This document shows positions 35,530-44,123 of a DNA stretch of 64,000 bases, one piece after another. Numbering within the stretch: position 1 is the stretch's first letter; each line of letters opens with the position of its first letter. A program made the position numbers and the translations under genes. The notes under the pieces were generated by a model that ran no database searches, had not been told where the DNA came from, and saw only the letters and a program-made list of their open reading frames with translations. Source of the DNA: Sulfurimonas sp. (lineage in GTDB: Bacteria > Campylobacterota > Campylobacteria > Campylobacterales > Sulfurimonadaceae); the NCBI GenBank assembly GCA_028689055.1, contig JAQTWZ010000002.1, forward strand, positions 36,330-100,329, read 5' to 3'.

Positions 35530-38500
35530 TCAACACTCTAACCTCTCCAACTGCAGATAAGCTATAAACTGTACTACATGAGCCGTCGTAAAATAGATAT
35601 TTTTTGGCTCACCGTTTAGCTTTATCTCAAGTGTGTAGATGTCGTTAAAATCTAAATGTTCTTTAAAAATATCAGGTAGGTTTTTATCGACTGCTTTATG
35701 TATTACTTCTATAATATTAGATATCTTAGCGCTTTCAAAGTTTTCTATATTTTCTATACGCTCCAAAAATATAGGTTCAAAAGCACCCCATTTTAGATTT
35801 GCACTACAGTTTCTGCATAGACATAAACTGTCTGCAGTGCTCACAAAGCTCTTTTTATTTTTTACGATTCTCTTATCATTCCAACTAAAAAACTCAAAAG
35901 AGTTTTGATTATCAGCTACTTTTCTAAATGTAAATCCACATATTTGACAATATCCTTTATATGTATTTTGTAAAAATCCTTTTATATCATTTTTTAGTTC
36001 GTCGTTTCTAGCTTTATTTTTATCAATAACTATAATCTTTTTTATAATCTCTTCTTTGCTTGTTTCTTCAAAATTTTTTATATCTTCACTAACTTTTTTT
36101 ATAAAATCATTTTTATAGTGCTCTTCATCAATGATAATATCAGGCTCAATATCTTCTTGCCATTGCGTAGTTTGAGATTTATGCTTTTCGATATTTTTTT
36201 CCGTGCTTAATGCTTCATTATTTTTATGTTTATTTTTTATTTGCTTATTATTTGAAGCTTTATCTTCTTTTTTTTGTTGATTATTTATTTTTGAGTTATT
36301 AATATTTTTTGATATATACTCAATTTTTTTAGTAGCTTCCTCTTCCGATAACTTATGTATATCTTGCCTTATTTCAAAGGAATCAATTTTGTTAAAATCA
36401 AAGATTTGAAAATAATCTTTATATTCATCTTGCAGTAACAATGGGCTTTTAGTAAAGCCGTAAAATTCAAATTGTGCTCTAGTAATTGAAATATAAAAAT
36501 GTGCTAAGTTTAGAGTATTATCTTCAGAAATATAAACTATTATAGGAGCTTCTTCTCCTTGAATTTCATCAATTGTGAAAAATATAAAATCATAATTTTC
36601 TATCTCAATATTTTTCTTAAAAAACCCGACTTCGTACTCTTTTTTCAATTGTTCATTTAACTGTAAAACGGTTAATATACTCTCTTTTTCATAGACTATC
36701 ATGATTGGAAATTTATGTTCATATAAATCTATCTGCTGATTCCTAATATCAATCAATTTACCTAAAATGCTTTTGTTGGAGTAATATATATGAGGTTTTT
36801 GATATCTTTTCTTATTGAATTCTATTTGATCTTTATAATAATCTTTTTCTTTTGGGATTGATAATTCATCATTTGTTATTAGTTTTCTTACAATCAATGA
36901 AGCAGTTGCTAATTGATAAGTTTGTCTAAAATTTCTTGTAAAAATTATTTTTTCTATGTCTGCGTTTTGCGGTTCATAAATAACCGTTTTTTGTGTTTGT
37001 GCATTATCTCCAATAAGTATAACTCTTTGAAAAGCAATTTTAAACAAATCAATAACCTCTATTTGTTTTATTTGCTGGTATTCATCAATTAAGACAGTTT
37101 TTGGTATTTTTTTAAAAAATGAAAATTTAGGTTGAACTGATAAAATTGATTTTGTAAAAAATACTACATGAGCACTTTTATATTCAAAAAAATATTTGTT
37201 TATGAATTCTTCACTATAGATAATTTTTTCTATATCCCCATAAGCTTTATTATTAAATTTATTTTTCTTACCTTTAATAAGTCTATTTATAAAATTAAAT
37301 GATGATTTTTTATGAGTAAAATTTATATTTTGCTCATTTAACATTTTTTCTTCTTTTGTTTTATTTAAAACTTCTTTTAAATTAAAAAGCTTTGCCACAT
37401 GTTCTTTTATTTCAGGTTTTTTTGTTTTATATTTCATTTTTTTTGGAATACTAATAAGTTTGTAAGGGATTTTTAAAGAAAAATAGAGATTATTGATTTT
37501 TTCTTTTTGCTTATTTACTTCTGTTTCAAGCTTTTTTATTAGCTCATTAATGTTAATTTCATCGATTTTGTTATTTAGAATTATTGTTTTAATTAACTCA
37601 AAATATTTTTTTAAATCATCTGAAATTTTTACTATCTCAACTTGCTTTAAAAGATTAATCATCTCTTCATTTTTATTTATAACCGCTAGCGAGAGCATCT
37701 CAATTTCATTTAGTAAAAGTTCATAATTGCTGCTTATAGAAAATTTAGTTTCTTGTTCTAAAATTGTATGGATTTCTTCAAACAAATATATATTTTGTAT
37801 TTTTTCCCTTTCAATTTCCGCTTTTTTTGCTTGATTTAAAACTATAAAAATAGCGGGTGTATCTTTTAAAGCATCTATAGCGACAGTTGTTTTACCTGTT
37901 CCAGCTTGTCCATTTACTATAATAAAATTACTTTCTTTACCATATTTTATTATTTCATAAAATTTATTTTGCTCTGGAGATTGGATGATATTTTTATAGC
38001 TAAATATTTGCTTGATATTTATTTTTGTTTGTTTATTTGTTTCACCATAAATAAGTTCTCTATAGCTTTGACAAATTTCTTTGCCATTTATTGTTTCATA
38101 ATGTATATTTTTTATATCAAAAAGTTGTCCTTTATCATCTTGTTCTATATCGTAGTGTTCCGCAATTTCCAATACGGTACCATTATGGCTATCTATATCA
38201 CCAATACCTAAGTTTAAAAAATCTCCTGCTGCAATATCATCTTTACTAATATATACATTTGTATTTTGATAACTTCTTGTATCGTTGCTATTTATAAGTG
38301 CTTTACTGTATGTAATAAAAACTATTCTATTGTTAAAAACATATTTTTTACCAACAATTGATATTTTTAATCTTTTAAGTCTTTCTATCTCTGTTTTTTT
38401 TAAATTTATATCTGGTTTTTTGAAAAATGAGTTATCAGGGTTATTTTCAAAACTTAAAATATCTGATTTATATTGTTCAATTTTTTTCGTACAATCACTG

Positions 38501-38562
38501 TCTGTTTTTTCACAAAAATTAAAATCAGATTGAACGGATTTTTTTATGTCAAATTGTCGCAT
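35530..38562 (-). CDS. SF1 (UvrD/Rep-like) helicase with C-terminal four-cysteine zinc module
   Basis: A protein of about 1,010 residues. Numbering from the longer GTG start at 38583, Walker A is GQAGTGKTT at 225-233, Walker B is VLIDEYQQ at 497-504, motif III IGDNAQTQK at 524-532, motif IV TRNFRQTY at 549-556, motif V IDEIQGEEAP at 671-680, and motif VI ISITRAQFEFYG at 698-709. A Lys/Asn/Glu-rich linker (750-870) leads to a module with CQIC at 879-882 and CLCRNC at 921-926, shaped like an HNH or zinc-ribbon DNA-binding domain. ATG 38562 is preferred, with GAGGAG upstream. The gene is strikingly AT-rich and lies at the promoter-distal end of a five-gene run. A nucleic-acid-targeting defence role is inferred. 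Confidence 0.8.
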   Translation of the reverse strand: MRQFDIKKSVQSDFNFCEKTDSDCTKKIEQYKSDILSFENNPDNSFFKKPDINLKKTEIERLKRLKISIVGKKYVFNNRIVFITYSKALINSNDTRSYQNTNVYISKDDIAAGDFLNLGIGDIDSHNGTVLEIAEHYDIEQDDKGQLFDIKNIHYETINGKEICQSYRELIYGETNKQTKINIKQIFSYKNIIQSPEQNKFYEIIKYGKESNFIIVNGQAGTGKTTVAIDALKDTPAIFIVLNQAKKAEIEREKIQNIYLFEEIHTILEQETKFSISSNYELLLNEIEMLSLAVINKNEEMINLLKQVEIVKISDDLKKYFELIKTIILNNKIDEININELIKKLETEVNKQKEKINNLYFSLKIPYKLISIPKKMKYKTKKPEIKEHVAKLFNLKEVLNKTKEEKMLNEQNINFTHKKSSFNFINRLIKGKKNKFNNKAYGDIEKIIYSEEFINKYFFEYKSAHVVFFTKSILSVQPKFSFFKKIPKTVLIDEYQQIKQIEVIDLFKIAFQRVILIGDNAQTQKTVIYEPQNADIEKIIFTRNFRQTYQLATASLIVRKLITNDELSIPKEKDYYKDQIEFNKKRYQKPHIYYSNKSILGKLIDIRNQQIDLYEHKFPIMIVYEKESILTVLQLNEQLKKEYEVGFFKKNIEIENYDFIFFTIDEIQGEEAPIIVYISEDNTLNLAHFYISITRAQFEFYGFTKSPLLLQDEYKDYFQIFDFNKIDSFEIRQDIHKLSEEEATKKIEYISKNINNSKINNQQKKEDKASNNKQIKNKHKNNEALSTEKNIEKHKSQTTQWQEDIEPDIIIDEEHYKNDFIKKVSEDIKNFEETSKEEIIKKIIVIDKNKARNDELKNDIKGFLQNTYKGYCQICGFTFRKVADNQNSFEFFSWNDKRIVKNKKSFVSTADSLCLCRNCSANLKWGAFEPIFLERIENIENFESAKISNIIEVIHKAVDKNLPDIFKEHLDFNDIYTLEIKLNGEPKNIYFTTAHVVQFIAYLQLERLEC

Positions 38563-38674
38563 TTTCTTTATACTTCTCCTCACATAAAATTATCATATAT
38601 AGTGATTTTTTTGTTATAAAACTACAGAAAAAACTTGTTTTGCCACTATTGTCTTTGTAATTTGTTATTGCCAT

Positions 38675-39334
38675 TTAGTTTTGTTCTTTTAATAGCTGTT
38701 TTAGCTCTTCAAACTTTTCATCATTTATTTTTTTTGATTTTTTGGTGTATTTATTTTCTATACTTTTAACATTTTGTTCATAGCCTGCAATTGTTTGATT
38801 TTCTTGTAGCATCCAATAATAATAGAAATGTTTAGATGTTTTCTTAATATTTGGGTTGCCTAAATTAATTGTTCCTAAGTCATCAGAAATTAATACTCTA
38901 CATTCCCCAGCTTTTAATTTATGAATTCCTTTATCTTCACTGTCCAAATATGCATCTAAATAAGCATAACCTTGAAAAGAATTTTTTGTCATATTTTCAA
39001 GTTCAATTTTATTTCTATATTCAAATTCTCCATAAGCGATAGATGTTGTCAATAAGTAGTTTTTTTCAAGCATTTTTTCATTTATCTTTTTTATCGCATC
39101 TAAAATACTTTGTAATTTTGTATTAATATCACCAGCAACTCCATTATGGTACAAAATACCGCAGTCAGATATAAAAACCCCACTGATATCTGGGTGTTCT
39201 CCAAGAGTTCTGTAGCCTATAGAATAAAATTCCATTAATGCATCACCAGCTTGTTTCTTTTGCATCATATTTTTAAAACCAGAAATATCTACAAAAGCTA
39301 CAAAAGTTTTTCCGCTAAAGTCATTGTTTGGCAT
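38675..39334 (-). CDS. Class III nucleotidyl cyclase-like protein
   Basis: A 219-residue soluble protein. The N-terminal FVAFVDISGF (Asp16) and FISDCGILYH (Asp57) have the position and surroundings of the two metal-binding aspartates of class III adenylyl/guanylyl cyclases, and LLTTSIAYGEF at about 98-108 fits the following beta strand. No membrane or sensor domain is present, which is the form seen in the small standalone cyclases of Pycsar antiphage systems. It starts three bases after the nuclease-like gene with AAGGAT as ribosome site. Which nucleotide it would cyclise, and whether it is active, cannot be told. A long basic tail (KKSKKINDEKFEELKQLLKE) ends the protein. Confidence 0.6.
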   Translation of the reverse strand: MPNNDFSGKTFVAFVDISGFKNMMQKKQAGDALMEFYSIGYRTLGEHPDISGVFISDCGILYHNGVAGDINTKLQSILDAIKKINEKMLEKNYLLTTSIAYGEFEYRNKIELENMTKNSFQGYAYLDAYLDSEDKGIHKLKAGECRVLISDDLGTINLGNPNIKKTSKHFYYYWMLQENQTIAGYEQNVKSIENKYTKKSKKINDEKFEELKQLLKEQN

Positions 39335-39337
39335 TGG

Positions 39338-40345
39338 TTAATCCTTAATTATATTTTTTTGCTTAAATAATATTGGCTTTTTCAATTTTGTAGGATATAT
39401 ATACAGTTTATCACACACATAACCCATGGAGTCTAAGCCACATTGAATTCCATCTTTGATATTTTGTTCTATTGTCTTAATCTTTTCAGAATCATAATTC
39501 CAAGGTGTTGCCCATATAATAATTCCTATACTTCTTTTCGGATTTCGTTTTTTAAACTGGAACTGGATTTTTTCCATGTGAGTTTTTAAAATTATATGTG
39601 CATCACATATCTCTGGCACTGTACCCATTCTGACGCTATCAACACAATCAATATTTAATGAGCCTTCAGTATCATTTTCAATTGTAATATCTAAATCAGC
39701 ATCTGAAAAATTACATAATTGACTTTTACACCATTGCTCAACTTTAGAATAGACTCTTTTTTTATTGCTATCGTTAATTTGATTTGCAGGTAACTTTATA
39801 TTTACTTTTACCTTTTTCCCAACTAAACAATGAGCATTTAAAAACATTGAATGTCCCATAATCAAATGTGTTACAGAGTCATGAAAAGACTGATCAGCCA
39901 TTTTAAATTTTACTTCTGCTTCATACTCCAAGCAATATTTTTTTATAAAAAAGTCTGATTTCCCATTAGCCCGTGATTTTTGTATAGGTTTAAAACCTTC
40001 TTTTTTTAATACTTCTTGGAATGCCAAGATTTCATTGATGAGAGAATCAAATTTTTCGCAAAATCTTAGTCCAACTTCACCTTTGATTTCAGAAAATGCT
40101 TCATCAATAATAAATTTTGGAATATCTATAAAATCACTGAAAACATCAAACTTGCCCTTTACTACTGAATCTAAAAAAACTTGAACAAATCTTGCTCCAA
40201 TAATACTTTCTTTTTTATCTAAAATAAATTGTTTTACATTTTTAGCAATAGATTGTGAAGTCCAATTTGCTATTTGTGTTACATCATATTCTTCAACTAA
40301 TTGAAGCCAATTTTGTGGAAGTAGCACAGGCTTATGAAACATCAT
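39338..40345 (-). CDS. Uncharacterised protein with PD-(D/E)xK nuclease-like core
   Basis: A 335-residue soluble protein I do not recognise. Residues 123-148 read KSRANGKSDFFIKKYCLEYE then AEVKFK; Asp131 with Glu144-x-Lys146 fits the catalytic core of PD-(D/E)xK nucleases (a strand with Asp, then E-x-K). The C-terminal half has GIIIWATPWNYDSEKIKTIEQN and is rich in Lys and Ile with no signal or membrane segments. Its ATG overlaps the stop of the RhuM-family gene by four bases and the cyclase-like gene follows three bases later, so the three are translated together. DNA cleavage is a hypothesis; the nuclease assignment rests on motif spacing alone. Confidence 0.45.
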   Translation of the reverse strand: MMFHKPVLLPQNWLQLVEEYDVTQIANWTSQSIAKNVKQFILDKKESIIGARFVQVFLDSVVKGKFDVFSDFIDIPKFIIDEAFSEIKGEVGLRFCEKFDSLINEILAFQEVLKKEGFKPIQKSRANGKSDFFIKKYCLEYEAEVKFKMADQSFHDSVTHLIMGHSMFLNAHCLVGKKVKVNIKLPANQINDSNKKRVYSKVEQWCKSQLCNFSDADLDITIENDTEGSLNIDCVDSVRMGTVPEICDAHIILKTHMEKIQFQFKKRNPKRSIGIIIWATPWNYDSEKIKTIEQNIKDGIQCGLDSMGYVCDKLYIYPTKLKKPILFKQKNIIKD

Positions 40346-41010
40346 CTCACCCTCCCCATCACCCTAAAACTCTCCCTCTCCATCTTACTAAACCCAAACC
40401 ACTTTTTACCCAAATCTTTCAGACTTGCTCCGATGTGGTAGATCTCATCGTCTATGTAGTTGTCAAAAAGAGTGATGGAGTTTTTGGCACTTTTTATCAA
40501 GTCAGATACAAAAGCGTAAGCGTCAAATATCTGCCCATCGTAAAAAATGCCTTGTTTAACTTCTAAAGTGTTATCTTTCATGTGCGATTTAATTGTAGCC
40601 ATATCATTTTCCAATGACAATAATCTTTGTTCTGTAATCTTGTGAGTGTTAATAGCATAGCCGTCTGTGATGTAGTTTTTTAGCACCAATGTCGCCCATT
40701 GGCGAAATTTTGTAGCTTTTAGCGAATTTACTCTGTAACCTACAGAAATAATTACATCAAGATTGTAGTGTTCCACATCTCTTGAAACTTCTCTATTACC
40801 CTCTTTTTGAACTATCAAGTATTTCTTGACAGTTGAAATTTTATCAAGTTCATTGCCTTTAAAAATTTCAATTATATGTAAACTTATATTCTGTTTTGTT
40901 ACCTCAAATAATTCTGCTATCTGTTTTTGAGTAAGCCAGATAGTCTCTTCTTTGACTGATATTTTTAGTTCTAATTCACCACTACTATAAACAACTATAT
41001 TTTCCATCAT
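40342..41010 (-). CDS. RhuM-family protein with internal in-frame deletion
   Basis: A 222-residue protein. Residues 1-130 are a typical RhuM domain: IWLTQKQIAELFEVTKQNISLH (helix-turn-helix-like), VEHYNLDVIISVGYRVNS, and FRQWATLVLKNYITDGYAIN. The C-terminal part normally runs from a DNY(V/I)DD motif through about 55 residues to a YHIGASLKDLGKKWF ending. Here TLFDNYIDD is followed directly by EIYHIGASLKDLGKKWFGFS. The intervening segment is missing without loss of frame. RhuM proteins occur beside restriction systems and in genomic islands; their function is unknown. The stop overlaps the next gene by four bases. Confidence 0.78.
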   Translation of the reverse strand: MMENIVVYSSGELELKISVKEETIWLTQKQIAELFEVTKQNISLHIIEIFKGNELDKISTVKKYLIVQKEGNREVSRDVEHYNLDVIISVGYRVNSLKATKFRQWATLVLKNYITDGYAINTHKITEQRLLSLENDMATIKSHMKDNTLEVKQGIFYDGQIFDAYAFVSDLIKSAKNSITLFDNYIDDEIYHIGASLKDLGKKWFGFSKMERESFRVMGRVR

Positions 41011-41083
41011 TACACCCTCTGATTTTCAAGAAACATACTACCTAAACACAACTTCATATTAACCTTTTTAAATATTTCTAAAC

Positions 41084-43975
41084 TTATAGTCTCACAATCC
41101 CCAAAATCTCAAAACTGCTTTTTACTTCTCTTTTGGCTTCAAGCTCTTCTACTTTTTTGTCTCTTTGCTTTTTTAGGTTTTCTATCTCTGCGGTACGCAT
41201 TCGTTTTACATCGTCTTGATGCAGTTTTTCTTCAACTCTTTTTACTTTGTTTATCTGCTTTTCAAAGTGGCTTTTTATGGAGTTTATCTTTATATCTATC
41301 TGTCGGTTTTGGTTTTGTTGCTCGACATCTTTTTGTCTCTCTAGCGATTTTATGACTTGTACGGTTGCGTTTTGCTTGATGTTTGCAGTCTCAAATGTCT
41401 CTTTTGAGTCCTCCAAAACTCCATCCATAAACTCAAAATAATCAAGCTCATGTGCAAAGGCAAACGCACTATCTACTATCATTGTTTTTAGTATATTTTT
41501 TGAACGAAGTTCTAAAAACTCTGCTCTGTAAATGATGGCATAAGCATTTTTGTATGTTGTATGCGTTAGTGATGAATACATAAACGATACCAAACTCTCT
41601 TTTGTGATCATAGAGATGATAGGACTATCCAAAAAGATGTAGAGAGTTTGAAACTCATCGTTGTTATTTGTGTCAAATGTGACTTTTAGCTCTTTATATC
41701 GGCTTATTTTTTGTATAAGCTGTCGCTGCGTTTTGTATTTTGACGGTTCTTCTCTTTTGTCGCTGATGAGATTTTTCAAAATATCAAAAAGTCTTTTAAG
41801 ATTTTCGCTTGAAAATTTTAGACTTTCATCTTTTAGCTCAAAGTAGCCTACGTCATTTTTTTCTAAAAATTTTAAAAATATTTCTCTACATTGGCGTTGT
41901 AAAATAGCTATTTTTTGAGGATTTATGAGTTCATTTTCTTTTTGTTTGAAGCTAAAATCATCACTTATAAGTTTTTCTACCTCTTTACTTTGTTCTTTTA
42001 TCTCTAGTTCGGCTCTTTTGATTGCCAACTCTTGAAGATATAGTTTTTTGTCTATCTCTTCTTGCGATAGGCTTATCATCTGTGAGATATTTAGTTCTTT
42101 TTCAAGCTCTCCGAGTATGGGTTCTAGCTCTCCGATAGAGTTTTCAAAAATACCTAATTTACTGTAAAGTCTGCTGTATATCCTGTCTTCTATAGAGCCT
42201 GATATACAAAGGTTAAATATATGAAGTTTGTCAAACTTTTGTCCTATACGGTCAATCCTTCCTATGCGTTGTTCCACTCGCATAGGATTCCAAGGCAAAT
42301 CATAGTTTACGACGACATTACAAAACTGCATATCAAGCCCTTCACTTCCAACTTCGCTTGATAGCAAAATATCAAATGAGCCTTTTTTAAACTCTTTTAT
42401 GATGCCAAATCGCTCTTCAACACTAAAATCACCGTGTATCTTACCTACACGATACCCAAGGCTTTGAAGTTTTACATGAAGATAATCAAGTGTTTTTTTG
42501 AAAAAGGAGAAGAGTATCACCTGCTTTATATTAAGTGAATTTATCTCTTTTAAAATCTCTTCAAATTTTAAAAATTTGGAGTCGTTATCTCCTATGAGTT
42601 CACCTTTTACGATAATCTTATCTAAATATGTTTGAGCCTCTTTTTTGATGTCTATCGCATCGTAATAATCTTCTAAATCATCAATATCTTGAAAAAAAAT
42701 CTTACCGCTTTTTTTTATCGCTTTAAAACTCTCAAGTGAAGCTATCATAGATGAACTAGCCATTCTCTCAGGCATGATAGTTATAAATCCCTGCGGTGTA
42801 CTTGGGTTTAAGAACTTTACAAACTCTATAACTGCGTTGTAGTACTCCTGCTCTGCGTTTGTGATTTGCACTACGGCAGATTTTGCGCTTCGCGGGATAG
42901 ACATACCTACATCTTTTTTCTTTGTTCTGTTTATGATAAAACTGAGATGATCGCATTTAGTGAGCCTATCTATAAGCTCTACTTTTTTTATTGCGTCTAT
43001 TTGCAAAAGAGTAGATATTTCGTCAAATATTTTTTTTAATTCATCCTCAAAATAGACTTCATTGTTTGTAAAACAAAACTCTTTTATCGCACTTAATGAT
43101 ATATTATTTCTCAGATGAGCTATAAGTTTATGAATAATCGCATTTGGCCTAATCATTTTTTCAAAATAATCATAATCTCGAAAATAATCACTATCCAAGA
43201 GTGAAAGTATGTTAAAAAGATCTGACAGTGCATTTTGCACGGGAGTAGCCGATAAAAAGATGATATGCTCCGAGATAGAAGTGATAAGCTCTACGCTTCT
43301 ATATGTAGATGTTCCCGTATTTCTCATCGTATGCGCTTCATCCATTATTAGAAAATCGACCTCAAAGAAGCTATTTTCGAGTTTTTTCATAACCCTTTCA
43401 TCTCTCAGAGTATGATATGAGATGATGATTTTTTCACTAAAAAATCTTGAGGTGTTAAAATCGTCAAATTCATTTATAAGTCTTATAAAGTCATTTGTTT
43501 TGTAGATTTCAAAATGTTCATCAAAACGGATTTCAAACTCTTCTTGCCATTTTAAAGTAAGAGATGACGGCACAACGATAAGAGAGATTTTTAGCTCTTC
43601 TCTTTTATCTATCTCTTTAAATATCATCCCAGCTTCGATAGTTTTACCAAGCCCTACTTCATCAGCTATAAGTACACGACTGTTTTGAGAGTTTAAAAAT
43701 TTGATAAGGGGTTTGTACTGATGGATTTCAGGGCTTACTCTGTTTGTATTAAAAGAGTATAAAATATCGCTGATAGGGTTGTTTAAGATGGATAAAAATA
43801 TATTTTCTTTGAGTGCGTTTAGTGTTGCAATGGCACTAGCACTATCTTCAAAAAGAAGTTCGGTTTTTAAAACGCTTTTGTACTCGCCGTCTAAAAGTAT
43901 CTCACAATACTCATCAAACTCTTGCAAGATAACCGTCTTTTGATTTGTAGGTTTATATATCGCTTTTTTTGTCAT
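41084..43975 (-). CDS. SNF2/RapA-type helicase-translocase
   Basis: A 963-residue protein. Motif I is IADEVGLGKTIEAG at about 103-116, motif II MDEAHTMRN at 211-219, motif III LSATPVQN at 241-248, and the second RecA lobe ends in VEQRIGRIDRIGQ. This DEVGLGKTIEAG/GRIDRIGQ combination is the RapA branch of SNF2 ATPases, which move on double-stranded DNA. The C-terminal 350 residues are not RapA-like and finish in a long coiled coil rich in Lys, Glu and Gln (850-945). It is the first gene of the island run, with its own upstream region divergent from the SagB-like gene. Related proteins drive several antiphage systems (for example DISARM DrmD); the role here is inferred. Confidence 0.85.
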   Translation of the reverse strand: MTKKAIYKPTNQKTVILQEFDEYCEILLDGEYKSVLKTELLFEDSASAIATLNALKENIFLSILNNPISDILYSFNTNRVSPEIHQYKPLIKFLNSQNSRVLIADEVGLGKTIEAGMIFKEIDKREELKISLIVVPSSLTLKWQEEFEIRFDEHFEIYKTNDFIRLINEFDDFNTSRFFSEKIIISYHTLRDERVMKKLENSFFEVDFLIMDEAHTMRNTGTSTYRSVELITSISEHIIFLSATPVQNALSDLFNILSLLDSDYFRDYDYFEKMIRPNAIIHKLIAHLRNNISLSAIKEFCFTNNEVYFEDELKKIFDEISTLLQIDAIKKVELIDRLTKCDHLSFIINRTKKKDVGMSIPRSAKSAVVQITNAEQEYYNAVIEFVKFLNPSTPQGFITIMPERMASSSMIASLESFKAIKKSGKIFFQDIDDLEDYYDAIDIKKEAQTYLDKIIVKGELIGDNDSKFLKFEEILKEINSLNIKQVILFSFFKKTLDYLHVKLQSLGYRVGKIHGDFSVEERFGIIKEFKKGSFDILLSSEVGSEGLDMQFCNVVVNYDLPWNPMRVEQRIGRIDRIGQKFDKLHIFNLCISGSIEDRIYSRLYSKLGIFENSIGELEPILGELEKELNISQMISLSQEEIDKKLYLQELAIKRAELEIKEQSKEVEKLISDDFSFKQKENELINPQKIAILQRQCREIFLKFLEKNDVGYFELKDESLKFSSENLKRLFDILKNLISDKREEPSKYKTQRQLIQKISRYKELKVTFDTNNNDEFQTLYIFLDSPIISMITKESLVSFMYSSLTHTTYKNAYAIIYRAEFLELRSKNILKTMIVDSAFAFAHELDYFEFMDGVLEDSKETFETANIKQNATVQVIKSLERQKDVEQQNQNRQIDIKINSIKSHFEKQINKVKRVEEKLHQDDVKRMRTAEIENLKKQRDKKVEELEAKREVKSSFEILGIVRL

Positions 43976-44123
43976 TATCTAACCTTTTTGGTGAGTTGGA
44001 TTATAACAAAATAAAGTCTTAAATTTTACTAACATCCATGTTCAAAAATTGGATTATAAATTTAATCTCACTGCAAGAACTCTGTGCTAAGCTAACGAAA
44101 ATTTCATAAAGCAAAGAACTAAA

